From Thermobifida halotolerans (lineage in GTDB: Bacteria > Actinomycetota > Actinomycetes > Streptosporangiales > Streptosporangiaceae), in the NCBI RefSeq assembly GCF_003574835.2, contig NZ_CP063196.1, forward strand, positions 2,666,001 to 2,730,000: DNA of 64,000 nucleotides, given 5' to 3'. Of the stretch, positions 38,146-45,640 are shown in pieces. The notes below the pieces were generated by a model that saw only the letters and a program-made list of their open reading frames with translations, was not told the DNA's origin and ran no database searches. A program made the position numbers and the translations under genes. Within the stretch, counting starts at the first letter, position 1. Every line of letters starts with the position of its first letter.

Positions 38146-38423
38146 GCTCACCGACTCGGGTCTGGAACGCCGCTGCAACTCCCCCAATGTAACGGTGCCC
38201 GACGGCACCCCGCAGGACGCACCGGGTTTTTTGCCGGTGTTTCTGCCCGCGGTCTCCCACCGCTCCGCGTGACCAGGGAGTCCGTTGCGCTCCCCGGTCG
38301 CGGCGCGGAGGCTTTTCTCGGGACCGCAACCCGCTTTTGCAGCGGCTACCGAACCGGCCTCCGGTCGCCCGCAACGGGGCGGCACCGGGACACGGCGGAG
38401 GGACCGACCGGGGAAGGAGGGGG

Positions 38424-38797
38424 GAGTCGGCCGGTAAGCCGGATTCTGTCGGCCCGTGCGGGCCGGACGGCCATCCATCTGGGACCGCTGTTGCCAACGG
38501 CCTCGTGCGGCCTACCCGCGGACATCGGACGGGCAGCCCTCGAACGTCCGCGCAGGGGACCGGGGTCCCCCTCTTGGCCTTGCTCCGGGTGGGGTTTACC
38601 GAGCCGGCCGGATCGCTCCGGCCGCTGGTGGTCTCTTACACCACCGTTTCACCCTTACCGCTCCGAAGAGCGGCGGTCTGTTTTCTGTGGCACTGTCCCG
38701 CGGGTCTCCCCGGGTCGGTGTTACCGACCACCCTGCCCTGTGGAGTCCGGACTTTCCTCGACACCGCACCGCGGCGCCGCGACCGTCTGGCCGACTC
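38424..38797 (-). ncRNA. rnpB: RNase P RNA, bacterial type A
   Basis: Catalytic RNA of RNase P, which trims tRNA 5' ends. On the minus strand the universal core GAGGAAAGTCCGGACTCC lies at about 38759-38742, followed by the ACAGGGCAGGGUGG-type region. The 3' domain ends ACAGAATCCGGCTTACCGGC. The terminal P1 stem pairs GAGTCGGCC near 38797 with GGCCGACTC near 38424. About 375 nt is normal for actinobacteria. It lies between the RNase H/phosphatase gene upstream and a 52-aa gene downstream. End positions are accurate to a few bases. Confidence 0.95.
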
Positions 38798-38864
38798 CCC
38801 TCTGTTCAATCCTACGGGGTCCGCGGCGTATTCCCGGTCGGCGACCGGCCGCGCCCCCGGCGGT

Positions 38865-39995
38865 TCAGGACTCCAGGTGGCCGGTGTCGTTGAAGGAGCG
38901 CACCACCATCGGCCCGTCGCTGAAGCAGTGGACCTCGCACAGGCACGCCACGTCCAGGTGCATCCGGTACAGCGCCTGCGGCGGGGCGAGCATGGCCTGC
39001 TGCACCATCACCTTGATCGGGGTGACGTGGCTGACCACCAGGACGGTCCGCCCCCGGTGGCGGGCCAGCAGCCGGTCCCTGGCACGGGCGACGCGGCGGG
39101 CCACCGCGGCGAAGCTCTCCCCTCCGGGCGGGGCGGCCTCGGGGTCGGCCAGCCAGCGGTTCAACTCCCGGGGCGAGTGCCGGCGCGCCTCGGCGAAGGT
39201 CATTCCCTCCCAGGCCCCGAAGTCGGTCTCGCGCAGGTCCTCCTCGACCGCCACCTCCAGCCCCAGCTCCTTCGCCGCGTACTGGGCGGTGTCGAGGGTG
39301 CGCCGCAGCGGGGAGGAGACGATGACGTCGACCGGGCGCTCGGCGAGCCGCCGGGCCGCGGCCCGCGCCTGCTCGTGGCCGACATCGGTGAGCGCGACGT
39401 CGCCGATCCCCGCGAAACGCCGCTCCACCGACAGCGGGGTCTGGCCGTGGCGCAGCAGCAGCAGCCGGGTGGGCTCGGTGTCGGCCGGTCCCCAGCCGAG
39501 GGCGGAGTCGCTTTCGGGGCTCGCCGCCTGCTCGACGGGCTCGGCCGCCTGCACCGGCTGGTCGGCGCCGGTGCGCCGTGCGCGCGCCGCGCCGTCCATA
39601 GCCGCGTTGGCCAACCGGTCGGCGTGCGCGTTCTGCGACCGCGGCACCCACCGGTAGCGCACCGACCCCAACTCCGAGGCGAGTTCCCGCGCCCGGCCGG
39701 CCAGCGGCCGCATGGCCGGATGCTTGATCTTCCACCGTCCCGACATCTGCTCGACCACGAGCTTGGAGTCCATGCGGACCTCCACGGAGGCGGCCGGGTC
39801 GATGGCGGCCACCGCCTCCAGTCCCGCGATCAGCCCCCGGTACTCGGCGACGTTGTTGGTGGCCTCCCCGATCGGTTCGGCGACCTCCGCCAGCAGTTCG
39901 CCGGTGTCGGCGTCGCGGACGAGCGCGCCGTACCCGGCCGGACCGGGATTGCCCCGCGATCCGCCGTCCGCCTCGATGAGGAGCCTGCGACTCAT
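38865..39995 (-). CDS. Bifunctional RNase H / acid phosphatase
   Basis: Two-domain enzyme (376 aa), homologue of Rv2228c. Residues about 1-135 are a type I RNase HI domain of the archaeal-like subgroup, with catalytic acids in EADGGSRGNPG (D10), VAEYRGLIAGLEA (E51), RMDSKL and NAHADRLAN. A roughly 45-residue linker leads to a histidine phosphatase (CobC/alpha-ribazole phosphatase-like) domain, with RLLLLRHGQT (phospho-His), RRFAG, SSPLRRTLDTA and VVSHVTPIK. It should degrade RNA in RNA/DNA hybrids and may also dephosphorylate a cobalamin precursor. The ATG 39995 has GGAGG upstream. It lies in the conserved order Nif3 - zinc ribbon - this gene. Confidence 0.94.
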   Translation of the reverse strand: MSRRLLIEADGGSRGNPGPAGYGALVRDADTGELLAEVAEPIGEATNNVAEYRGLIAGLEAVAAIDPAASVEVRMDSKLVVEQMSGRWKIKHPAMRPLAGRARELASELGSVRYRWVPRSQNAHADRLANAAMDGAARARRTGADQPVQAAEPVEQAASPESDSALGWGPADTEPTRLLLLRHGQTPLSVERRFAGIGDVALTDVGHEQARAAARRLAERPVDVIVSSPLRRTLDTAQYAAKELGLEVAVEEDLRETDFGAWEGMTFAEARRHSPRELNRWLADPEAAPPGGESFAAVARRVARARDRLLARHRGRTVLVVSHVTPIKVMVQQAMLAPPQALYRMHLDVACLCEVHCFSDGPMVVRSFNDTGHLES

Positions 39996-40020
39996 CGGTG
40001 TTCCTCCCGCTCCGCCAAGA

Positions 40021-40764
40021 TCACAGCCCCGAGTCCGCGACGCGCACCAGGATGCGGCGGCAGTTCTCGCAGCGCGTCACCTCGTCCGCCGGAGCATCGC
40101 GCATCTCACGCAGCTCGGCCCTGCTCAGCTCCAGCTTGCAGCCCTCGCAGCGACCGTAGCGCAGCGCCGCAGCGCCGATCCCGGCGTTCTGCTCCCGCAG
40201 CTTCTGGTAGAGGCCGAGCAGCTCCTCGGGGATCTCCTCGGCAACACGGGAGCGCCGCCGGGCGGCGGAGTCCTGCTCGTCTCCGATCCGCAGGACCGCC
40301 TCGGAGCGGCGGTTGTCGGCGGCCTCCCGCTCGGCGGCGACCTCGGCGATGTCCCGTTCCAGTTCGGCGCGCCGCCCCTCGGCGTTCTCCTGGCGCTCCA
40401 TCACGCCCAGGACGATGTCCTCCAGTTCGCTCTGGCGGCGCCCCAACGAGGCGATCTCCGACTGCAGGCTCTCCAGCTCCCTGGGAGAGGAGACGTGCCC
40501 GGCCTCCAACCGTCGGGTGTCGCGTTCGGCTCGCGCGCGCACCTGTTCGACGTCGTTTTCGGCCTTGCGCAGTTCGCGGTCGAGGTCGCGCAGCTCCGTC
40601 TCGACGACCGCCAGCCGGTCGCGCAGCTCCGTCAGCCGGGTGTCCAGCCGTTGGATCTGTTCGTGCTCGGGGAGCGTGCGCATCCGGTGGTTGAGCTGGT
40701 CCAGTTCGACGTCGATCTCCTGGAGGTCGAGCAGGCGGACCTGGTGGGCGGGTTCTGCTTTCAA
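40021..40764 (-). CDS. Coiled-coil protein with C4 zinc ribbon (Rv2229c-like)
   Basis: A 247-aa protein. Residues about 10-190 are one long, charged coiled coil (LLDLQEIDVELDQLNHRM ... RRSELEDIVLGVMERQENAEGRR). The last 50 residues contain CEGCKLELSRAEL and CENCRRIL, a C4 zinc ribbon. The start is TTG 40764 with GAGGA four bases upstream. The 25-base gap to the RNase H/phosphatase gene, and the Nif3 gene just upstream, reproduce the mycobacterial Rv2230c-Rv2229c-Rv2228c order. A role in nucleic-acid binding is often assumed but unproven. Confidence 0.9.
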   Translation of the reverse strand: MKAEPAHQVRLLDLQEIDVELDQLNHRMRTLPEHEQIQRLDTRLTELRDRLAVVETELRDLDRELRKAENDVEQVRARAERDTRRLEAGHVSSPRELESLQSEIASLGRRQSELEDIVLGVMERQENAEGRRAELERDIAEVAAEREAADNRRSEAVLRIGDEQDSAARRRSRVAEEIPEELLGLYQKLREQNAGIGAAALRYGRCEGCKLELSRAELREMRDAPADEVTRCENCRRILVRVADSGL

Positions 40765-40812
40765 TTGTCCTCTGTTCTGTTCTCGAAGACGGCGGTGTCG
40801 GCGCGGGCCCGG

Positions 40813-41667
40813 TCACGCGGGGGTGACGGTGGCGCCGAACGACTGTTCCCAGGCGTCGGTGACGATCGTGGACACGCGGGTCTCCACGTTAGCCCGCTTC
40901 CCACCCAACGCGTCGACAAGCCGGGCCGCCCCCTCGGCGAGCCAGGGCCACTCGGTCGCCCAGTGCGCGGCGTCGACCAGCGCGACGTCGCCGTGCTCGG
41001 CGAACTCCGACGCCGGGTGGTGCCGCAGGTCGGCGGTGAGAAACACGTCCACTCCGGCGGCGCGGGCCGCGCCCAGCAGGGAGTCCCCGGCTCCCCCGGA
41101 GACCGCGACCGTGCGCACCGGCCGGTCCAGGTCCCCGGCCACGCGCAGCCCGGTGGCGGTGGCGGGAAGTCCCCGCGCCGCCCGGGCGGCGAAGTCGCGC
41201 ACCGTCGTCGGCTCGGCGAGTTCCCCGATCCGTCCGATGCCGCGTCTGCCCTCGGGGTCGGCGGGATCGGGGTCCAGCGGCCGCAGCGGCCCGTCCAGGC
41301 CGACCGCGGCGGCCAGCGCGTCGGAGACGCCCGGAGCCGCGGTGTCGGCGTTGGTGTGCGCGGTGTACAGGGCGGTGCCGGAGCTGATCAGGCGGTGCAC
41401 CAGACGGCCCTTGGGCGTGGTGGCGGCCACGCTGGTGACCCCGCGCAGCAGCAGCGGGTGGTGGGTGATGACCAGGTCGGCGCCCCACCGCGCGGCCTCG
41501 TCGACGACCTCGGCCACCGGGTCCACCGCGAACAGGACCCTGCGGACGGGTTGGCCGGGGTCCCCGCACACCAGGCCGACCGCGTCCCAGGACGCGGCCC
41601 AGGCGGGGTCGTAGACCGACTCGAAGGCCGCGGTCACCTCGTGCAGCGTCAACGGTGAAGAAGTCAC
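40813..41667 (-). CDS. Nif3-like dinuclear metal-centre protein
   Basis: Hexameric Nif3/DUF34 family protein (284 aa). Metal ligands are present in LVITHHPLLLRG (His pair near residue 72), the ALYTAHTNAD segment and the C-terminal VDAAHWATEWP. The middle insert (about 115-185) is typical of the longer bacterial form. Proposed activities include GTP cyclohydrolase-like and NAD-repair hydrolase roles; none is certain. The GTG 41667 has only a weak ribosome-binding site. First gene of the three-gene unit ending in RNase H/phosphatase. Confidence 0.92.
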   Translation of the reverse strand: MTSSPLTLHEVTAAFESVYDPAWAASWDAVGLVCGDPGQPVRRVLFAVDPVAEVVDEAARWGADLVITHHPLLLRGVTSVAATTPKGRLVHRLISSGTALYTAHTNADTAAPGVSDALAAAVGLDGPLRPLDPDPADPEGRRGIGRIGELAEPTTVRDFAARAARGLPATATGLRVAGDLDRPVRTVAVSGGAGDSLLGAARAAGVDVFLTADLRHHPASEFAEHGDVALVDAAHWATEWPWLAEGAARLVDALGGKRANVETRVSTIVTDAWEQSFGATVTPA

Positions 41668-41860
41668 GCAGGGCAGCGTAACGCCTCGGATCGGGGCGCG
41701 CGGAGCAGGTCTCGGCGCACGTCGGCGCCATCATTTCCGGAAAGCCCCCGGGAAATGACTTAACGACCGATTTCGGCACCGGTCACGCCACCGAAACACA
41801 CCGGTCCGAGCATCGGGTCGGCCCGCGAGACCCGCGGGTTCTCGCTTCTGGAGGAAATCG

Positions 41861-42835
41861 TTGACCGAATCGACGACCGCTGAGACCTCCCCGCGCGCCG
41901 CACAGCTCCCCGAACGCGCACAACGCGTCGCCGTCCTGGGCGTGGGAGCGGTCGGCGCGCTCCTGGCCGAAGCCGCCCACCAGGCCGGACACCGGGTCAC
42001 CCTGTGTGTGCGCCGCCCGTTGGACTCGTTGACGGTGGAGCGCGACGGCCGCCGGCGCCGCCTGTGTCTTCCCGTGACCACCAGCCCCGACATGGTCTCC
42101 GCGCCGGTGGACTGGCTGCTGCTGGCCACCAAGGCCCAGGACACGCCCCGGGCGCTCACCTGGCTCCGGCGGCTGACCGGTCCCTCGACCACGGTCGTGG
42201 CGCTGCAGAACGGGGTGGACCACCACGAGCGCATCGGCCCCCTGCTGGCCCTGGGCGAACTGCTTCCGGCGCTGGTCTACGTCAGCGCGGAACGCCTCAC
42301 GCACGGGCACGTCCGCCACCGGTGGGGACGCCGCGTCGCCGTCCCGGCGGGGGAGGCGGGGACGGCGCTGGCGCGGCTGCTCGCCGGAACGGAGGTGGAG
42401 GTGACGTGTGAACGGGACTTCACCACCGCGGCCTGGCGCAAACTGCTGATCAACCTGGCCGCCAACCCGCTGACCGCGCTCACCCTGCGCCGTGTCGGCG
42501 TGCTGCACCGTCCCGACGTGCGGGAACTGGCGCGCGGCATACTCACCGAGGCCGTGCTGGTGGGGCAGGCCGAGGGAGCGCGACTGGAGGTCGGCGACGT
42601 GGAGCAGACCCTCGACTTCTTCACCGCGATGCACCCGCACAGCGGCACCTCGATGCTGCAGGACCGGATGGCCGGGCGCGCGGTGGAGCACGACCTGATC
42701 ACCGGTGCGGTGGTGCGCGCCGCCGACCGGCACGGCATCCCCGTGCCACTGAACCGCGCGGTGCTGGCGCTGCTGCGCGCGTTGGACGACGGGGGATCGG
42801 TGGGCGTGCAGTCGACGCTGACCGGGGTCGGTTGA
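41861..42835 (+). CDS. Ketopantoate reductase family oxidoreductase (PanE/ApbA)
   Basis: NADPH-dependent 2-dehydropantoate reductase-like protein (324 aa). The N-terminal Rossmann loop is VAVLGVGAVGALLAEAAH (about residues 25-42). WLLLATKAQDTPRAL and VVALQNGVDHHERIG are typical, and the C-terminal ApbA_C domain has AAWRKLLINLAANPLTALT with the conserved Lys and Asn. Start TTG 41861 has GGAGG six bases upstream. It may reduce ketopantoate for coenzyme A synthesis, but this family includes other 2-ketoacid reductases, and no pantothenate genes are adjacent. Confidence 0.85.
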   Translation: MTESTTAETSPRAAQLPERAQRVAVLGVGAVGALLAEAAHQAGHRVTLCVRRPLDSLTVERDGRRRRLCLPVTTSPDMVSAPVDWLLLATKAQDTPRALTWLRRLTGPSTTVVALQNGVDHHERIGPLLALGELLPALVYVSAERLTHGHVRHRWGRRVAVPAGEAGTALARLLAGTEVEVTCERDFTTAAWRKLLINLAANPLTALTLRRVGVLHRPDVRELARGILTEAVLVGQAEGARLEVGDVEQTLDFFTAMHPHSGTSMLQDRMAGRAVEHDLITGAVVRAADRHGIPVPLNRAVLALLRALDDGGSVGVQSTLTGVG

Positions 42836-42912
42836 TGTTCCCTCGCGCCGGTCGGGGGCAGTGACCCGGTAACGTCGCTGTGTCGATCCATCGAGAAGGG
42901 ACGAGGGCCGCG

Positions 42913-43416
42913 GTGAGGTTCCTGGTACGCGAGCGCATCTTCGACGTCGGCGAGGACTACTGGGTGGAGGACGAGGAGGGCAACCGTGTCTTCCACGTGG
43001 ACGGCAAGGCGCTGCGGCTCCGGGAGACCTTCGAACTGCGGGACGCGGACGGCGACGAGGTCTACCGGATCCGCGAGCGGCTGCTGGCGGTACGCGACAC
43101 GATGACGGTCTCCCGCGGCGGCGACACCGTGGCGACCGTGCGCAAGCGCATGTTCAACCCGGTCAGGGACAAGCTGGTGGTGGAGCTCGCATCGGGCGGC
43201 GAGTGGGAGGTCGTCGGGGACTTCCTGGGCAAGGAGTACACGATCGGCGACGAGCACGGGCCGGTCGCGATCGTCTCCCGCAGGTGGTTCCGGCTGCGCG
43301 ACACCTACGCGGTGGACGTCAACACGCACCGCTCCGACGCGGGCGGCGACGTGGCCCTGGTGCTCAGCGTCGCGGTGTGCGTGGACGCGCTCACCGGTGG
43401 AGACGGCGAGGACTGA
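42913..43416 (+). CDS. LURP-one-related protein
   Basis: A 167-aa beta-rich protein of the LURP-one/Tubby-like fold (VRFLVRERIFDVGEDYWVEDEEGNRVF-type start; repeated strands such as LRETFELRDADGDEVYRIRERLLAVRDTM). The family is widespread in bacteria without known function; the fold resembles phospholipid scramblases and Tubby. GTG 42913 is chosen as the first residue before the conserved RFLVRERI; a purine-rich GAGGGC lies nearby. A strong terminator follows directly. The C-terminal AVCVDALTGGDG is shared with homologues. Confidence 0.83.
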   Translation: MRFLVRERIFDVGEDYWVEDEEGNRVFHVDGKALRLRETFELRDADGDEVYRIRERLLAVRDTMTVSRGGDTVATVRKRMFNPVRDKLVVELASGGEWEVVGDFLGKEYTIGDEHGPVAIVSRRWFRLRDTYAVDVNTHRSDAGGDVALVLSVAVCVDALTGGDGED

Positions 43417-43420
43417 CCGA

Positions 43421-43452
43421 CGGGGCGGGCGGGAGGCGTCCCGCCCGCCCCG
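43421..43452. terminator. Perfect 14-bp hairpin terminator
   Basis: Arms 43421-43434 and 43439-43452 are exact complements with a GGCG loop, immediately after the LURP-one gene and before endonuclease IV. Confidence 0.75.
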
Positions 43453-43491
43453 GTCCTCCCGTGGCCTGGGCGGGCGCTAGGCTGGGCGGCC

Positions 43492-44379
43492 ATGGCGCAT
43501 CCACCCCGCTGTCCCGTCGGAGCGCACGTGCCGGTCTCGGGCGGGCTGGCCCGACGCGGGCTGCCCTACGCCGACGCGGTCGAGGCCGAGGTCGTCCAGG
43601 TCTTCGTCACCAACCCGCGCGGTTGGGCCTGCCCTCCGGGGGTCCCCGAGCAGGACGCGCTGCTGCGCGCACGCGTCGACCTGCCCGTCTTCGTCCACGC
43701 CTGCTACCTGATCAACCTGGGCTCCCCCGACGACGAGGTGGCCGCCAAATCCGTCGCCTCGCTCGAGCACACGCTGCGCCGCGGCGCGCAGATCGGTGCG
43801 CGCGGCGTGGTGGTGCACACCGGCTCGGCGGTCCGCGGCGGCCGTGCCGCGGGGCTGGAGCGGGTGCGGGCGCGGCTGCTGCCGGTCCTGGAGGCGCTGG
43901 GCTCCGACGCGCCCCCCGTGCTGCTGGAGCCGATGGCCGGGCAGGGGCAGGTGCTGTGCGCCACCGTGGACGACCTGGTCGCCTATCTGGACGCCCTGGA
44001 CGGCCATCCCGGGGTCGGGGTGTGCCTGGACACCGCGCACATGTACGGGGCGGGCCACGACATCTCCACCCGGGCCGGGATGCGGGCGATGCTGGACCGG
44101 TTCGGTGAGGTCGTCGGCGCCGACCGGCTGCGCCTGGTGCACGCCAACGACTCGGCGGCGCCCTGCGGGAGCCGCCGGGACCGGCACGCCGGCATCGGCT
44201 CGGGCCACATCGGGGCCGAGCCGTTCGCGGAACTGTTCACGCATCCGGTCTCGGCGGGGGTTCCGCTCGTGGTGGAGACGCCCGGCCCCGAGGGGCCGCA
44301 CGCCCGCGACGTGGCGACGCTGAAGCGGCTGCGCGCGGGCGCCCCCGACCGGTCAGGGGCCTCCTCCACCGCCCCGTGA
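43492..44379 (+). CDS. nfo: Deoxyribonuclease IV (AP endonuclease)
   Basis: Endonuclease IV (295 aa), a TIM-barrel trinuclear-zinc enzyme that cuts 5' to abasic sites in base-excision repair. Zinc-binding motifs: GAHVPVSGGL near the start, VFVHACYLINLG, VVVHTGS, LLEPMAGQG (Glu), VCLDTAHMYGAG, RLVHANDS and DRHAGIGSGHIG, with a late VVETPG glutamate. All appear intact. The ATG 43492 has a GGGCGG element near it. The C-terminal 20 residues (RAGAPDRSGASSTAP) are an unstructured tail. Confidence 0.93.
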   Translation: MAHPPRCPVGAHVPVSGGLARRGLPYADAVEAEVVQVFVTNPRGWACPPGVPEQDALLRARVDLPVFVHACYLINLGSPDDEVAAKSVASLEHTLRRGAQIGARGVVVHTGSAVRGGRAAGLERVRARLLPVLEALGSDAPPVLLEPMAGQGQVLCATVDDLVAYLDALDGHPGVGVCLDTAHMYGAGHDISTRAGMRAMLDRFGEVVGADRLRLVHANDSAAPCGSRRDRHAGIGSGHIGAEPFAELFTHPVSAGVPLVVETPGPEGPHARDVATLKRLRAGAPDRSGASSTAP

Positions 44380-44459
44380 GGGGTGTTCGCGGGTGGGAGT
44401 CCATTCGGCGGACGGATGGGTCAGAATGGGGAGGGACCGCGATTGGAGGACACACCGCC

Positions 44460-44786
44460 ATGGATCCCGTGAGTCTGGTGGTCGGCGCGATGATCGCGCT
44501 GGGGGGTGTTCTGGTCGGACGTCTCCTGCCCAATCGCCGTCCGCGCGGCGAGTCCCCGCAGACGGCGGTCGAGCGGGCTCCGCGCGGTCCGCAACCGGTC
44601 TGCGGCTGCGGGCACCACCTGGTCTTCCACGACCAGAAGACCCGGACCTGCCAGGCTCAGGTGGTGATCCCGGGCCGGTGGACCGGCGAGCGGGGCCACA
44701 CCTACCGCCGGTGCATGTGCCAGGGCTACCGCGGTCCGGTCCCGGTGGACGAGTACTACGTTCCCGACATCGTGGACGGCGAGTGA
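44460..44786 (+). CDS. Small membrane-anchored cysteine-rich protein
   Basis: A 108-aa protein with one N-terminal transmembrane helix (MDPVSLVVGAMIALGGVLVG) and a basic linker. The soluble part has VCGCGHHLVFHDQKTRTCQ and YRRCMCQGYRG, where five cysteines and two or three histidines could form a zinc site. ATG 44460 has GGAGG about ten bases upstream. Similar short proteins occur in actinomycetes without assigned function. It ends just before the cbiZ-like relic on the opposite strand. Confidence 0.68.
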   Translation: MDPVSLVVGAMIALGGVLVGRLLPNRRPRGESPQTAVERAPRGPQPVCGCGHHLVFHDQKTRTCQAQVVIPGRWTGERGHTYRRCMCQGYRGPVPVDEYYVPDIVDGE

Positions 44787-44864
44787 CCCTTCCTCCGCGG
44801 GCGCGGCGCTTCCCGCCGCGCCGCCCCCGTGGGTCCGCGGGCGCCCCCGCGGCGCCTCCCCGCG

Positions 44865-45080
44865 TCCGGTCGGGTCGGCCGCGGGCGCCCCGGCGGGACC
44901 GGCCCCCTCCGAAGGGCCCGCGCTCCTCCTGCGTCGTCCCCGCCACGAGCGTGGCCGCGCAGACCGCGTCGGAGGCCGTTCCGGTGCGGGCGTAGCCGCT
45001 CTCCGGCAGTGCCCGGCCCCTGGCTCCGGTGGCGACCGGGTCGACCGGGGCCGCGTCCGACGCCGGCGCGGGCACCGCGA
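44865..45080 (-). pseudogene. Decayed C-terminal fragment of a CbiZ-like adenosylcobinamide amidohydrolase
   Basis: Minus-strand frame containing ASDAAPVDPVATGARGRAL, then TGTASDAVCAA and PFGGGRSRRGAR. These follow, in order and spacing, the C-terminal CbiZ landmarks as I remember them: a SDAALVNAVATATEAKAQAL-type helix, TGTxSDAV and a GPRSRWG-type end. The N-terminal two thirds are absent: upstream on this strand is the cel48A promoter, with no continuing similarity. Downstream the frame runs into Arg-rich non-coding-like sequence. It looks like a gene remnant left when cel48A DNA was placed here or the gene decayed. CbiZ salvages cobinamide. No search was run. Confidence 0.45.
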
Positions 45081-45249
45081 CGGCGGTGAGGGGCACGGCG
45101 GTCGGGAGCGGCGGCCCTGCGTCCGCCCGGAGCGCGGAACGCCCCCAGCAGGGCAGACACGACACAGGGTGTGCGCGGAACCACAGATTCGACAGTTTTC
45201 CCCTTTACAGGGGGTTTACATCACCCATGCGGAGCGTTAACCTCCTGCC

Positions 45250-45263
45250 TGGGAGCGCTCCCG
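45250..45263. promoter_or_regulatory. CelR-type operator, imperfect copy
   Basis: TGGGAGCGCTCCCG matches the CelR box at 13 of 14 positions and lies 391 bases upstream of the cel48A start. It sits 96 bases before the perfect copy, which would allow cooperative binding or looping. Confidence 0.75.
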
Positions 45264-45345
45264 TGACTCAGGCCACACGGTTCCCTCTCCTCCGGGGCGA
45301 GCCCCCACCATCCCGGAGGAGAGACCGCGCCCGCGCCCAGAAGTC

Positions 45346-45359
45346 TGGGAGCGCTCCCA
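45346..45359. promoter_or_regulatory. CelR operator, perfect 14-bp palindrome
   Basis: TGGGAGCGCTCCCA is identical to the box upstream of Thermobifida cellulase genes. The LacI-family repressor CelR binds it and releases it in response to cellobiose (established for T. fusca). It lies 282 bases before the cel48A start codon. Confidence 0.88.
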
Positions 45360-45640
45360 GACCAGTGGCCCGTCGAGAGAGGAGAACAACCGGAACCGGT
45401 GTTCCGCCGGTTTCCCATCCCCCACCTCAGCACAGCGCCGTCCGGCCTCCCCACGGAGCCCGAGAACGCCGTTGTCACCGCCGCGGCCGTGACGGCTGCT
45501 TCCGTTGCCGCGGCCATCCTCCCACTCACCGAAATTCTCGTGACGACGCGGTCCCCACAGCACGGTCGCGCCGGTTCTCGGCGTGCCAAAGAACCGGCAC
45601 GGCGGCTCCGGGACCGGGAAATCCGGAGGTTTTTCCGACC

